Source of the DNA: Solirubrobacterales bacterium
Lineage (GTDB): Bacteria; Actinomycetota; Thermoleophilia; Solirubrobacterales; Solirubrobacteraceae
Direction: 5' to 3'
NCBI GenBank assembly: GCA_019244745.1
Contig: JAFASF010000099.1
Coordinates: 1 to 43,525, forward strand
DNA: 43,525 bases
The position numbers were made by a program, and so were the translations under genes. Positions 32,072 to 41,438 of the stretch are shown piece after piece. The notes under the pieces are model-generated. The model was not told the origin of the DNA, did not search any database, and saw only the letters and a list, made by a program, of their open reading frames with translations. The stretch's first letter is position 1. Each line of letters opens with the position of its first letter.

Positions 32072-34372
32072 TTGAAGATCGCCGTCGTCGGTGGGGGGCC
32101 CGGGGGTCTCTACTTCTCCATCCTCATGAGGAAGGTGAGGCCCGACTGGGAGATCACCGTGTTCGAGCGCAACGCGCCAATCGACGCGTTCGGGTTCGGG
32201 GTCGTGTTCTCCGACGAGACGCTGACCGTGTTCGAGCACGCGGATCCGGAGACGTACTGGTCGATCGCCGAGCGGTTCGCGCGCTGGAGCGATATCGATA
32301 TCGAGTTTCGTGGGACCGTGACGACTTCGGGCGGCCACGGATTCGCGGCTCTGGGACGACGGGAGCTGCTGGGGATCTTGCAGGAGCGGGCTCTGGGGCT
32401 GGGAGTGGACATTCACTTCCAGTGCGAGGCGCCTTCGGTGGCTGAGTTGGCGTGGGCCGATGTAGTCGTCGGGGCGGACGGGGCCTCTTCCGCGGTACGG
32501 GGTGAGTTGGCGCGCGACTTCGTGCCATCACTGGACCGCCGCCACTGCCGCTACATGTGGCTGGGCACCGACCTCATGTTCGACTCGTTCAAGTTCTTCA
32601 TCGTCGAGACGGATGAGGGAGTGTTCCAGGCGCACGCGTATCCGTACGACGAGCGGATGAGCACATTCATCGTCGAGACGCACGAGGCGGTGTGGCGGCG
32701 CGCCGGGTTGGATTCGCTGGCACCGGGGCCGCTACCCCCGGGGGTGAGCGATATGGCCTCGGTCGAGTTCTGCTCCCGGTTGTTCGCGGATGCTCTTGAC
32801 GGGCATTCGCTCGTGGCGAACAACTCCAAGTGGATCAACTTCGTGACCGTGCGCAACCGGCGGTGGTGCGTCGAGAACGTTGTGTTGCTGGGGGACGCGG
32901 CGCACACGGCGCACTTCTCGATCGGCTCAGGCACGAAGATGGCGATGGAGGACGCCACCGCACTGGCGTGGGCGTTTAAGTGGCACGGTTCGGATGTCGG
33001 GCCGGCGACGCGGGCTTATGAGAGTGAGCGGCGACCGATCGTCGAGAGCACGCAGCGGGCGGCGCAGGCCTCGCTCGAGTGGTTTGAGGGGATCGGGCGC
33101 TACGTGGGGCAATCGCGCACCCAGTTCGCGTTCAATCTCTTGACGCGGTCGCGAAGGGTGACGTTCTCGAACCTCCAGATGCGCGACCCCGAGTTCGTCC
33201 GGTCGGTGCACCCCGATCCGCGGCCGCCGATGTTCACGCCGTTCCGGCTCCGCGGGCTCGAGTTTCCGAACCGAGTGGTGGTGTCGGCCATGGACATGTA
33301 CTCCTCGGTCGACGGGACCGCTGGCGACTTTCACCTCGTACACCTGGGCTCGCGGGCGCTCGGCGGAGCCGCGCTGGTGATGACCGAGATGATCTGTGTA
33401 TCGGCGCAGGGGCGGATCACGCCGGGATGCGCGGGGATGTATCGCGCCGAGCACGTCGCGGCGTGGCGGCGGATCGTCTCGTTCGTGCACTCGTACGGCG
33501 GCGGCCTGATCGGGGCGCAGATCGGGCACTCGGGCCGAAAGGGCTCGACCAAGCTCATGTGGGAGGGGATGGACGAGCCTTTGGAATCCGGCAACTGGGA
33601 GGTGATGGGTCCCTCGCCGCTGCGCTACGGGCCGCGCAACCAGGTCCCGCGGGCGATGACGCGGGAGGACATGGATCGGGTGGTGGCGCAGTTCGTGGCG
33701 GCCGTGCGGGGTGCGGTGGCGGCCGGGTTTGACTTCATGGAGCTGCACTGCGCGCACGGATATCTGCTGTCGAGCTTCCTCTCGCCGCTGGCGAACGCGC
33801 GGTCGGATGAATACGGAGGGTCGTTGGCGCGTCGGGCGCGCTTTCCCCTGGAAGTGTTCGATGCCTGCCGGGCGGTTTGGCCCGCCGAGAAGCCGATGAG
33901 CGTGAGGATCTCGGCGACCGACTGGGTCGAGGGCGGATTTGGGCCAGACGACGCGGTTGCCTTCGCCGCGATGCTGCGCGCGCACGGATGCGACATCGTC
34001 GATGTTTCCTCGGGGCAGGTGTCGCCCCTGGAGCGGCCGGCGTTCGGCAGGAGTTTCCAGACCCCGTTCGCGGACCGGATCCGCAACGAAGTCGGGATGC
34101 CGACGATCGCGGTCGGGGCGATCTCCTCGGACGACGACGTCAACACGATCGTCGCGGCGGGGCGGGCGGACCTGTGCGCGCTGGCCCGTCCGCACCTCTA
34201 CGACCCGCATTGGACCCTGCACGCGGCGGCGGAGCAGGGGGTCGACGTGCCGTGGCCGGCGCAGTACCAGGCCGGTTCTCGGAAGCCTCCCTCGGGACGG
34301 GGGGACGAGGTGCGAAAGGAGCTCGAGCGGACGTTCGAGGCGCCGGAGCTCGTGCCCGACGCAAGGCCGTGA
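32072..34372 (+). CDS. Bifunctional flavin monooxygenase/Old Yellow Enzyme, 2-aminobenzoyl-CoA monooxygenase/reductase type
   Basis: 766 residues from TTG 32072. Domain 1 (1-~385): FAD-dependent aromatic hydroxylase, with [18 protein letters not shown], the mid-motif [16 protein letters not shown] and [26 protein letters not shown]. Domain 2 (~388-750): Old Yellow Enzyme barrel with [70 protein letters not shown] and the FMN-binding IAVGAIS. This fusion is that of 2-aminobenzoyl-CoA monooxygenase/reductase (ACMR) of Azoarcus evansii, which hydroxylates and then reduces the ring of anthraniloyl-CoA; salicylyl-CoA 5-hydroxylases with the same fusion are the alternative. The substrate would come from the PaaK-type ligase upstream. 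Its stop overlaps the PaaX start (GTGA). Confidence 0.9.
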   Translation: MKIAVVGGGPGGLYFSILMRKVRPDWEITVFERNAPIDAFGFGVVFSDETLTVFEHADPETYWSIAERFARWSDIDIEFRGTVTTSGGHGFAALGRRELLGILQERALGLGVDIHFQCEAPSVAELAWADVVVGADGASSAVRGELARDFVPSLDRRHCRYMWLGTDLMFDSFKFFIVETDEGVFQAHAYPYDERMSTFIVETHEAVWRRAGLDSLAPGPLPPGVSDMASVEFCSRLFADALDGHSLVANNSKWINFVTVRNRRWCVENVVLLGDAAHTAHFSIGSGTKMAMEDATALAWAFKWHGSDVGPATRAYESERRPIVESTQRAAQASLEWFEGIGRYVGQSRTQFAFNLLTRSRRVTFSNLQMRDPEFVRSVHPDPRPPMFTPFRLRGLEFPNRVVVSAMDMYSSVDGTAGDFHLVHLGSRALGGAALVMTEMICVSAQGRITPGCAGMYRAEHVAAWRRIVSFVHSYGGGLIGAQIGHSGRKGSTKLMWEGMDEPLESGNWEVMGPSPLRYGPRNQVPRAMTREDMDRVVAQFVAAVRGAVAAGFDFMELHCAHGYLLSSFLSPLANARSDEYGGSLARRARFPLEVFDACRAVWPAEKPMSVRISATDWVEGGFGPDDAVAFAAMLRAHGCDIVDVSSGQVSPLERPAFGRSFQTPFADRIRNEVGMPTIAVGAISSDDDVNTIVAAGRADLCALARPHLYDPHWTLHAAAEQGVDVPWPAQYQAGSRKPPSGRGDEVRKELERTFEAPELVPDARP

Positions 34373-35199
34373 CGGGCGCGATCGGGGAGCCGTTTCAGCC
34401 TCAGGATCTCGTGATCACCCTGCTCGGCACGTACGTGCGGGGGTTTCATGAAACCGTCTGGTCGGGCGGGCTCGTCGTGCTGCTCGGGGAGTTCGGGTTC
34501 TCGCACGGGGCCGCGCGGGTGGCGCTGACCCGGCTGGTTCGCCGTGGGTTGATCGCGCGCGTGCGCTCGGGGCGGTTAGTGCACTACCGGATCACCGATC
34601 GTGCGGACCGGCTGCTCGCGGAGGGCGATGGGCGGATCTTTACTCTGGGCACGCGCCGTTCAGCCGAGGGCACCTGGACGTTGCTGTGGCATCAGATCCC
34701 CGAGGATCGCCGGCTCGAGCGCTCCCGGCTGGCGAGGCGGCTGCGGTTTCTTGGGTTCGGGTCGATGCAGGACAGCGTGTGGGTCTCGCCGCACGACCAT
34801 TCTCCCGAGGTGTCGCAGCTGCTTTCCGATTTGGGAGTCGCGCAGTACGCGACGATGTTCTCATCTCGGGTGGCGGGGGTTGCAGGCCTGAGGTCTTTGG
34901 TGGGGAGGGCGTGGGATTTGAGCGGGCTGGCGGAACGCTACGACGCGTTCTGCGGGGAGTTCGGGAAGTACGTCTGGCGGGGGCGGCCACGGAGGCTGGA
35001 TGATTTCTCGGCGTTCATGGTCCGCACCCGGGCAGTGCACCTATTCCGCGGGTTTCCGGTTCTCGATCCCGAGCTGCCGGAGGACTTGGCGCCGCTGTCG
35101 GCGCCCCGCGCGCGGGCGGCGGAGATCTTCCACGTGTTGTACGAGGGGCTGGCGGCAGGATCGCGGCGGCACTTCGACCGCGTGACGGCGGCGCGTTGA
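34369..35199 (+). CDS. PaaX-family transcriptional regulator
   Basis: 276 residues from GTG 34369, overlapping the upstream stop by 4 bp. Winged-helix domain: [62 protein letters not shown]. Middle domain: [42 protein letters not shown]-terminal effector part ending [15 protein letters not shown]. PaaX of E. coli represses phenylacetate genes and is released by the aryl-CoA ester. Here an aryl-CoA produced by the ligase at 28893 is the likely inducer. Being within the operon, it would autoregulate. Confidence 0.92.
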   Translation: MTGAIGEPFQPQDLVITLLGTYVRGFHETVWSGGLVVLLGEFGFSHGAARVALTRLVRRGLIARVRSGRLVHYRITDRADRLLAEGDGRIFTLGTRRSAEGTWTLLWHQIPEDRRLERSRLARRLRFLGFGSMQDSVWVSPHDHSPEVSQLLSDLGVAQYATMFSSRVAGVAGLRSLVGRAWDLSGLAERYDAFCGEFGKYVWRGRPRRLDDFSAFMVRTRAVHLFRGFPVLDPELPEDLAPLSAPRARAAEIFHVLYEGLAAGSRRHFDRVTAAR

Positions 35200-36356
35200 C
35201 CGTGGCCGCGGACGCGTGCATCGTCGGATGCGGCGAGGCGCGATACACCCGCCATGCGCCCGCCGGCACGAACACCGCGGCTGTGCTCGCCGACGCGGCT
35301 TGGCTCGCGCTCGAGAGCGCGGGGATCGACGCCGGCGCCGTCGACGGCCTGGCAGTCTCCTCGTTCTCGCTCGGACCCGATCACGCCATCGACCTCGCGT
35401 GGCGCCTTGGCGTTCACCTGCGCTGGCTGATGGAGGACACCAACGGGGGGGCGAGCGCGATCAACATGCTCCAGCACGCGGGGCGTGCTGTGCAGGCGGG
35501 TGACGCGACTACGGTCCTGGTCCTGGCGGGCGATCATCTGCCGGCGGCGGCGTTTCGCACCCTCGTCGAGGAGTACAACCGCGCCACGCGCGACCATCTG
35601 GCGCCACTTCCGTTCGGTGGGCCCAATTCGTTGTTTGCCATGCTGACCCAACGGCACGCCCGCGCATACGGACTCGGCCGCTCCGACTACGCGGCGCTGG
35701 TCATCGCCCAGCGGCAGTGGGCGGCGCACAACCCCGGCGCGGTGTACCGCGAGCCCTTGACACTGGAGGAATACCTCGCCGCGCCGATCGTGTCCGACCC
35801 GCTGTGCATCTACGACTGCGTGCCGGTGGTGACGGGCGGCGATGCGATCGTCGTGCGCGCGCGCGACCATCTCTCGGGGTCCCGGAGGCCGCCGGTATTG
35901 GTGCGCGCGCTCCGGCTGACCTTCAACCCAGACGACCAGCAGGGCGACGGGCTGCGCACCGGTCTGTCGGTGCTCGCCGGGGAGCTGTGGGCGGAGGCCG
36001 GCGCCGGCCCGCGCGACATGGACGTGACGATGGTCTACGACGACTACCCGGCGATGGCGCTGGTCCAGCTCACGGATCTCGGCTACCTCGGCGAGCGGGA
36101 GCTGCGCGGGTTCATCGCGGATGAGCTCGCGTCGCGACGGCTGCCCGTCAACACCTCGGGCGGCCAGCTGTCCGCGGGTCAGGCGGGAGCTGCGGGCGGA
36201 CTCCATGGTGTGGTCGAGGCGGTGCGGCAGCTCCGCGGCGAGGCGGGGGGCCGGCAGGTGCCCGGCGCCCGCCGAGCGCTGGTCGCGGGCTATGGCATGG
36301 TCGTCTACCGGTATGGAGCGTGCGCCGGCGCGGCGGTGTTGGAGCGCGCGCGGTGA
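35196..36356 (+). CDS. Thiolase-fold protein without catalytic Cys/His (Ltp/aldolase-like)
   Basis: 386 residues from TTG 35196 (TTGA overlap with the paaX-like stop); GTG 35202 is an alternative. Thiolase superfamily architecture: AVDGLAVSSFSLGPDHAID, VQAGDATTVLVLAGDH, VYDDYPAMALVQLTDLGYLGE, NTSGGQLSAGQAGAAGGLHG. But the nucleophile Cys position reads EDTNGGAS (81-87), the histidine position reads SAGQAG with Gln for His, and the C-terminal CxGGG motif is YRYGACAGA. Conventional thiolysis is therefore unlikely. SCP-x/Ltp proteins lacking these residues and paired with a DUF35 partner include Ltp2, a retro-aldolase in steroid degradation. The next gene is exactly such a DUF35 protein, overlapping by 4 bp. 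Confidence 0.87.
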   Translation: MTVAADACIVGCGEARYTRHAPAGTNTAAVLADAAWLALESAGIDAGAVDGLAVSSFSLGPDHAIDLAWRLGVHLRWLMEDTNGGASAINMLQHAGRAVQAGDATTVLVLAGDHLPAAAFRTLVEEYNRATRDHLAPLPFGGPNSLFAMLTQRHARAYGLGRSDYAALVIAQRQWAAHNPGAVYREPLTLEEYLAAPIVSDPLCIYDCVPVVTGGDAIVVRARDHLSGSRRPPVLVRALRLTFNPDDQQGDGLRTGLSVLAGELWAEAGAGPRDMDVTMVYDDYPAMALVQLTDLGYLGERELRGFIADELASRRLPVNTSGGQLSAGQAGAAGGLHGVVEAVRQLRGEAGGRQVPGARRALVAGYGMVVYRYGACAGAAVLERAR

Positions 36357-36649
36357 GCGAGCTCGAGATCCAGCAATGCCTTCGCTGCAGCGCGGCGTGG
36401 TTTCCGGACCGCCTTCGCTGCCCGGGATGCGGCGCGCGCAAATGGCAGCGCGTGCCGGCGGGGGAGGGAACCGTCGAGCAGGACACTTGGGTCCACCGAC
36501 CGCCGGCGCCCGACGGCGCACCGGTCAGGCTGGGTTCGATAAGGCTCGACGCGGGGCCGATCGTGATCGCGCGCCTTCAGGAGGATGTCGGCACCGGGCG
36601 GCGCGTCCGGTTGGATTCCGGTGCCGACGGAGTCGTCCGGGCACGTTGA
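36353..36649 (+). CDS. DUF35 OB-fold protein with rubredoxin-like zinc ribbon
   Basis: 98 residues from GTG 36353 (GTGA overlap). CLRCSAAWFPDRLRCPGCG (about 9-27) is a four-cysteine zinc ribbon. The rest (GEGTVEQDTWVHRPPAP, VRLGSIRLDAGPIVIARLQE) is an OB-fold barrel. DUF35 proteins form tight complexes with thiolase-fold enzymes and help bind the CoA thioester, as in ChsH2-Ltp2 and archaeal HMG-CoA synthase assemblies. It almost certainly partners the preceding protein. Confidence 0.92.
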   Translation: MSELEIQQCLRCSAAWFPDRLRCPGCGARKWQRVPAGEGTVEQDTWVHRPPAPDGAPVRLGSIRLDAGPIVIARLQEDVGTGRRVRLDSGADGVVRAR

Positions 36650-36675
36650 ACGACCACCGAGGAACAGGAGAGCCG

Positions 36676-37464
36676 ATGCGCATTCGCTGGCAGAGCTTCA
36701 TCGACCCCGATCAGCACCGCGACTACTTCGGGCTGCTCGACGAGCAGCTTCGCCTCAGCGCTGGGCCGGGGGTCAGCTACGAGATCGTCGGCATCCAGCC
36801 GCCGGACACCGAGCTGCACCGCCTGTCGGAGGTCCGCTGCGGCGTCCGCGCGGTCGCGAACGCGATCGACGCCGAGCGTGAGGGCTACGACGCCTTCGCC
36901 CTCGGGCACTTTCAGGACAGCGGTCTGCACGAGGCGCGGTCGGCGATCGACATTCCGGTGCTGGGCCTCGGAGAGACCACGATGCTGCACGCCTGCACGT
37001 TGGGTCAGCTGATCGGGCTGGTGACGATCGACCCGGTGTTCATCCCGTGGCACCGCGAGCAGATCGGTCGCTACGGGCTCGGCGAGCGGGTGATCGGGGT
37101 CACCGCGATGGGACGGCTCGGGGTGGCCGACTACGTGCAGGCGTGCGCCGATGAGGACGCCTTCCGACGCGTCTACGATCAGTTCGAGGCGGCATCGCAG
37201 CCATTGCTGGCCGCCGGGGCCGAGGTGCTGATCCCGGCCGGGGGGCTGCCCGCGCTCGTACTCTCGCGCCGGCCGGGGTTGGAGGTCGGGGGCGCTGCGG
37301 TGCTGAACGGGGTTCCGGTCCTGGCCAAGCACGCCGAGGCCGCCGTCGAGCTCGCGCGCCTGGGGGTCCCGGTGGCCAGCCGCAAGGGGCCCTTCGCCCC
37401 CGCCTCAGAGCGCTGCCGGGAGGAGTTCCTGGCCTTTACGGGGACGGACTCGAGCTCGCCCTGA
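36676..37464 (+). CDS. Asp/Glu/hydantoin racemase-fold protein lacking both active-site cysteines
   Basis: 262 residues from ATG 36676 (GGAACAGGAG upstream; the longer frame runs back inside the thiolase gene). The fold is recognisable from MRIRWQSFIDP, YDAFALGHFQDSGLHEARSAIDIPVLGLGETTM, IGLVTID and LLAAGAEVLIPAGGLPALVL. In hydantoin and Asp/Glu racemases the first catalytic Cys sits at the start of GxFxDPGL, where this protein has His78. The second Cys, normally in a GCAG-like loop, is replaced by PAGG (187-190). It may be an isomerase or decarboxylase of altered chemistry, or an isomerase using His78. Its 3' end overlaps the convergent permease gene by 29 bp. Confidence 0.85.
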   Translation: MRIRWQSFIDPDQHRDYFGLLDEQLRLSAGPGVSYEIVGIQPPDTELHRLSEVRCGVRAVANAIDAEREGYDAFALGHFQDSGLHEARSAIDIPVLGLGETTMLHACTLGQLIGLVTIDPVFIPWHREQIGRYGLGERVIGVTAMGRLGVADYVQACADEDAFRRVYDQFEAASQPLLAAGAEVLIPAGGLPALVLSRRPGLEVGGAAVLNGVPVLAKHAEAAVELARLGVPVASRKGPFAPASERCREEFLAFTGTDSSSP

Positions 37465-38539
37465 TCTCGGGCTTCGATCTCGCGCCGTGTGAACGCGGGC
37501 GGATACCGATGCTCGCGAGTCCCTCCCGCTGGATCCGGTCCAGAAGCACGACGACGACCAGGATCGCGCCGGTGATGATCTGCTGCCAGTAGTCCTGGAC
37601 GCCCGACACGGAGAGGCCTTGCTGGAGCGTGGCGAGGAACAGCACGCCGATCGCGGTGCCGCCGACGCCGCCGATGCCGCCTGCGAAGCTCGTCCCGCCC
37701 AGCAGTACGGCCGCGGCCGCGTCGAAGATCACGGTGCTTCCGACCAATGGGCTGGCCGCGCCGATCCGCGCGTCCTGGAGCACGCCAGCCAGGGCGGCGA
37801 GCAACCCGGCGATCCCGTACACCGCGATCAGCGTCCTCGATACGCGTACGCCGGACAGCCGGGCCGCATCGGCGCTGCCGCCCACGGCGTACACATCCCG
37901 CCCGAAGTACGTGCTGCGCTGTAGGTACAGCGCCGCCAGGAACACACCGATCATGATCCACACCGGGATCGGCACGCCCAAGGCATGGTTGAACGCGAGC
38001 GCGGTCAGCGACGGGTTGAGGATCTCCGTTGTTGCGCTCTTGGACCACAGATCGACGAGACCGCCGTAGAGCGTCAGCGTGCCGAGCGTGACGACGAGAA
38101 ACGGCAATCCCATCTTTCCGATCAGCACCCCGTTGACGCCGGCTCCCAGGGCGAGCCCGAAGAGAAGCGTGATCGCGATCGCGAAGCCGAACGGCACGCC
38201 GCTGCCGACCATCAGGTGACCGAGCGCGATGCCCGCGAGGGCCAGCAGCGATCCCAGCGACAGGTCGAAGCCCCCAGCCAGCATGACGAACGTGAGGCCG
38301 ATCGAGACCATCCACAGGATCGAGGCGCCGGTCAGCAGCGCGTCGATGTCCGACGAGGTGAAGAAGGACGACTTCGTGACCGAGAAGAAGACAAACACGA
38401 GGACGAACAGGACGAGCACGGACAGGAAGCGCAGGCGAAACGCCGCCTTGCTCGCGCGTGCCGCGCCTCCCTGGCGCGGTCGGGGATCCACGCCCGCCTC
38501 GGGGCGCGCCACCACGTCGCTGCCTTCGACGCCGCTCAT
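37436..38539 (-). CDS. Ribose-type ABC importer permease (RbsC-like)
   Basis: 367 residues from ATG 38537-38539, with its start overlapping the ATPase stop (ATGA). About 40 hydrophilic residues, then eight or more membrane helices: SIGLTFVMLAGGFDLSLGSLLALAGI is the RbsC hallmark, with FLVVTLGTLTLYGGLVDL, GRDVYAVGGSADAARLSGVRV (docking loop) and AAAVLLGGTSFAGGIGGVGGTAIGVLFLATLQQGL. Inner membrane. Together with the ATPase and binding protein it makes a complete CUT2-type importer. Confidence 0.93.
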   Translation of the reverse strand: MSGVEGSDVVARPEAGVDPRPRQGGAARASKAAFRLRFLSVLVLFVLVFVFFSVTKSSFFTSSDIDALLTGASILWMVSIGLTFVMLAGGFDLSLGSLLALAGIALGHLMVGSGVPFGFAIAITLLFGLALGAGVNGVLIGKMGLPFLVVTLGTLTLYGGLVDLWSKSATTEILNPSLTALAFNHALGVPIPVWIMIGVFLAALYLQRSTYFGRDVYAVGGSADAARLSGVRVSRTLIAVYGIAGLLAALAGVLQDARIGAASPLVGSTVIFDAAAAVLLGGTSFAGGIGGVGGTAIGVLFLATLQQGLSVSGVQDYWQQIITGAILVVVVLLDRIQREGLASIGIRPRSHGARSKPEIRASSSPSP

Positions 38540-40029
38540 GCGTGACCGACCGCGTAGCGTGTGATCTGTGCCTCCGTCGCTTCGGCGCGCGTGAACGAGG
38601 CCGCGACCCGGCCCCGATACATGACCAGGATACGGTCGCACAGCAATCGCAACTCGGGCGTCTCCGATGAGCTGACCAGGATTCCCACTCCAGTCTCCTT
38701 GATCTCGTTGAGCAGCCTGTAGATCTCGGCCTTGGCGCCGACGTCGACGCCGCGCGTCGGTTCGTCGAGCAGCAGCACCTTGGGGTTGTTCGCCAGCCAC
38801 TTGGCCAGCACCACCTTCTGCTGGTTACCGCCGCTGAGGCGGGCGACCGGGGCGTTGGGCGATTCGACGACGATCCCGAGGTTGCCGATCGCTTCCTCGA
38901 CGAGCCGCTGTTCTCTGGCCGCGCTCGGACGGCGGAGCCTCCAAGTGCGCGCGGTGTGGGCCATCAGGAGGTTCTCGCGTACGGTCATGTCCTGCACCAG
39001 CCCGAGCGTCTTGCGGTCGGCGGGCACGTAGCCGAGCCCGAGGCGCATGGCGCTCACCGGGTCGCGGCAGGCCGCGGGCTTGCCGTCGATCTCGATCGTG
39101 CCGCCGGCGGTCGGATGCAGGCCGAACAGCCCCTCGAGCAGCCCGCTGCGTCCGGCCCCCACCAGCCCCGCCAGGCCCACGATCTCGCCCCGCTCGACGG
39201 CCAGGTCGATGCCCTCGACCCGGCCAGGCACGCTGAAGTCGCGCACTCGGAGCACCGGATTGGTGCTGACGTGCTCGTGGCGGCCCAGATCGAGGTGCTC
39301 GAGGGCCCGCCCGATCATCTCGCCGATCAAGCTCTCCCGGTCGTATTTGCCGATCGGGCCCGAGCCGACGACCGACCCGTCGCGCAGCACCGTCACGGCG
39401 TCGACGAGATCGAACACCTCGCTCAGCCGGTGCGAGACGAACGCGGTGGCGACGCCCTCCCGGCGCAGCGCTCGCACCGCGCTGAACAGCGCGTTCACCT
39501 CGTCATCGGAGAGCGAGCTGGTGGGCTCGTCGAGGATCACCACGCGTGCGTTCATCGACAGGGCGCGAGCGATCTCGACCATCTGTTGCTGGTCGGGCCG
39601 AAGCTCGGCGACCGGCCGATCGGGATCTAGGTCCAGCTCGAGGCGCTCGAGGATCGCGCGCGCACGCGAACGCGTCTTGCGCCAGTCGATCCCGTACCAG
39701 CGGCGTTCTTTGCGCGGGCCGAGGAAGATGTTCTCGGCGACCGAGAGACCTAGAACGAGGGTCGTCTCCTGCGTCACGGTGGCGATCCCGGCCTGCATCG
39801 CCTGGGCGGCGTCGCCGAAGCGGACCGGCATCCCAGACAGAAGCACCTCGCCGGCATCGGGCGCGAGCTGACCCGAGAGGATCCGCAGCAGCGTGGACTT
39901 GCCGGAGCCGTTCTCGCCCACCAGTCCGTGGATCGCGCCACCGCGCAGCTCGAAGTCGACCCCCCGCAGCGCTCGCACTCCGCCGTAGCGCTTGTGCACT
40001 CCGACCGCACGCAGGACGGCCTCGCTCAC
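38536..40029 (-). CDS. Ribose-type ABC importer ATPase (RbsA-like, duplicated domains)
   Basis: 497 residues from GTG 40027-40029, overlapping the amidase stop by 4 bp. N-terminal half has Walker A GENGSGKST, LRPDQQQMVEIARAL and Walker B VVILDEPTSSLSDDE. The C-terminal half has a degenerate Walker A (LVGAGRSGLLEG), then ARLSGGNQQKVVLAKWLANNPKVLLLDEPTRGVDVGAK. This duplicated arrangement, with the first site catalytic, is characteristic of RbsA/MglA/XylG. It energises the adjacent permease at the cytoplasmic face. Confidence 0.95.
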   Translation of the reverse strand: MSEAVLRAVGVHKRYGGVRALRGVDFELRGGAIHGLVGENGSGKSTLLRILSGQLAPDAGEVLLSGMPVRFGDAAQAMQAGIATVTQETTLVLGLSVAENIFLGPRKERRWYGIDWRKTRSRARAILERLELDLDPDRPVAELRPDQQQMVEIARALSMNARVVILDEPTSSLSDDEVNALFSAVRALRREGVATAFVSHRLSEVFDLVDAVTVLRDGSVVGSGPIGKYDRESLIGEMIGRALEHLDLGRHEHVSTNPVLRVRDFSVPGRVEGIDLAVERGEIVGLAGLVGAGRSGLLEGLFGLHPTAGGTIEIDGKPAACRDPVSAMRLGLGYVPADRKTLGLVQDMTVRENLLMAHTARTWRLRRPSAAREQRLVEEAIGNLGIVVESPNAPVARLSGGNQQKVVLAKWLANNPKVLLLDEPTRGVDVGAKAEIYRLLNEIKETGVGILVSSSETPELRLLCDRILVMYRGRVAASFTRAEATEAQITRYAVGHA

Positions 40030-41438
40030 AGCTCGGCCTCCAGCGCTGAGGCGACCGCCATCACCCGATCCTCGCGCCACGGTGCGGCGGCGATCTGGAC
40101 GCCCACCGGGAGGCCATCCTCCGAACCTGCCGGAACGCTCGCGGCGGGAAGCCCCGCCAGCGCGATGAGGTGCACGTAGTCAAAGGCGCGAAACTCGTTG
40201 TAGCGCTCCCGGGGCAGGCCGCCCGGGGGCTCTCCGTGACGCGGCGCGGGCCCCGCGACCACCGGGCAGAGGAGCACGTCGACCTCGCGGGCCATCGCCC
40301 GCACGGCGGCGCGCAACCGGAAGATCCGCTCCTGCACCGAGAACCATTCGGCGGCCGTCCCGCGTCGCTGCTTCACCGCCGCCATGAGGTCGAGCATCAA
40401 CGGGTGATGCCGGCCGCCGGCGGGCGCCAGATCGGCCCGAAGCTGCTCTCCGCCATCGGCCGCGACACAGGCGAAGAAGAGCTCGGTCGGATCTTCGTCC
40501 CACGGCGCTGACACCATCCGGACGTCGGCGCCCGCGCGCTGGAGCGCATCGACGGCGCGCGTCAGGGTGGTGCGCGTCCCGGGGGTGAGGGTCAAGCGCG
40601 GGTCGTCGGCGAACCAGCCGAAGGTCATCCGGGTCACGTCGAGCGCGCGGTGATCGCGCAGGGGGGCCGGGACCGCGTAGGGGTCGATCCCGTCCGGCCC
40701 GCTGATGACCGGCAGCACGAGTGCGACGTCCTCCACGTGGCGGGCGATCGGGCCGACGCAGAAGAGGTCCATGTAGCCGCTAGCGCGCGTGCTCGGCCAC
40801 GTGCCGGTGTCAGGGACGCGACCAACGGTCGGCCGCAGTCCGAGCACGCCGCAGTAGTGCGCGGGAACGCGCAACGAACCACCTCCGTCGGTGCCGATGC
40901 CAAGCGGAGTGGCGTCGAGCGCCGCCAGAGCCGCCTCGCCTCCGCTCGAGCCGCCGGGGGTGCGCTCAGGATCGAGCGGGTGATCGGTACGCCCGTGCAC
41001 GAGGTTGTCGGTCTCGTAGGCCGAGCTGTATTCCGGGACGTTCGTCTTGGCGAGGATGATGGCTCCGGCTTGGCGCAGGCGGGCCGCGGCCGTGGCGTCG
41101 GCGGCGGGGCGGTGTCCCGCCCGGGCCAGCGAGCCTCCGGTGCAGGGGAGCCCCGCGACGTCGATGGAGTCCTTGATCGTCACCGGCAGTCCGAGCAGCG
41201 GGCCCGAGTGTCCCTCGCGGCGGGCTCGGTCGGCGGCGTCCGCGGCGGTCAGGACGGCGTGCGGATCGCTCGCGACGACCGCCGTGACCTGGGCATCGGC
41301 GGCATCCAGGCACTCGAGGTAGCGCTCGGCGAGCTCGCGAGCCGACAGCTCGCGGCGGGCGAGCATCGACAGCCACTGCGTCGCGGACGGCTGCGCGGTT
41401 TCAGCCCGAGAGCGCGGCGTAGAAGCTGCCGATGGCAC
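40026..41438 (-). CDS. Amidase (amidase-signature family)
   Basis: 470 residues if it begins at ATG 41436-41438, which overlaps the hydrolase gene by 38 bp; ATG at 41366 would be shorter and cannot be excluded. Catalytic Ser-cisSer-Lys triad: Lys89 in GLPVTIKDSID, the Ser pair in PGGSSGGEAA (161-170), and nucleophile Ser188 in GIGTDGGGSLRVPA. PAASVPAGSEDGLPVGVQI is typical of the C-terminus. It hydrolyses carboxamides in the cytoplasm. Embedded between importer genes, it probably acts on the imported compound. GatA is excluded by the absence of GatC/GatB neighbours. Confidence 0.92.
   Translation of the reverse strand: MPSAASTPRSRAETAQPSATQWLSMLARRELSARELAERYLECLDAADAQVTAVVASDPHAVLTAADAADRARREGHSGPLLGLPVTIKDSIDVAGLPCTGGSLARAGHRPAADATAAARLRQAGAIILAKTNVPEYSSAYETDNLVHGRTDHPLDPERTPGGSSGGEAALAALDATPLGIGTDGGGSLRVPAHYCGVLGLRPTVGRVPDTGTWPSTRASGYMDLFCVGPIARHVEDVALVLPVISGPDGIDPYAVPAPLRDHRALDVTRMTFGWFADDPRLTLTPGTRTTLTRAVDALQRAGADVRMVSAPWDEDPTELFFACVAADGGEQLRADLAPAGGRHHPLMLDLMAAVKQRRGTAAEWFSVQERIFRLRAAVRAMAREVDVLLCPVVAGPAPRHGEPPGGLPRERYNEFRAFDYVHLIALAGLPAASVPAGSEDGLPVGVQIAAAPWREDRVMAVASALEAEL

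Noticed and set aside
6502-40029. The many GTGA stop/start overlaps (6502, 25580, 27662, 28030, 34369, 36353, 40026) as something unusual
   Set aside because: Such 4-bp overlaps are ordinary translational coupling in compact high-GC genomes; used only to choose starts.
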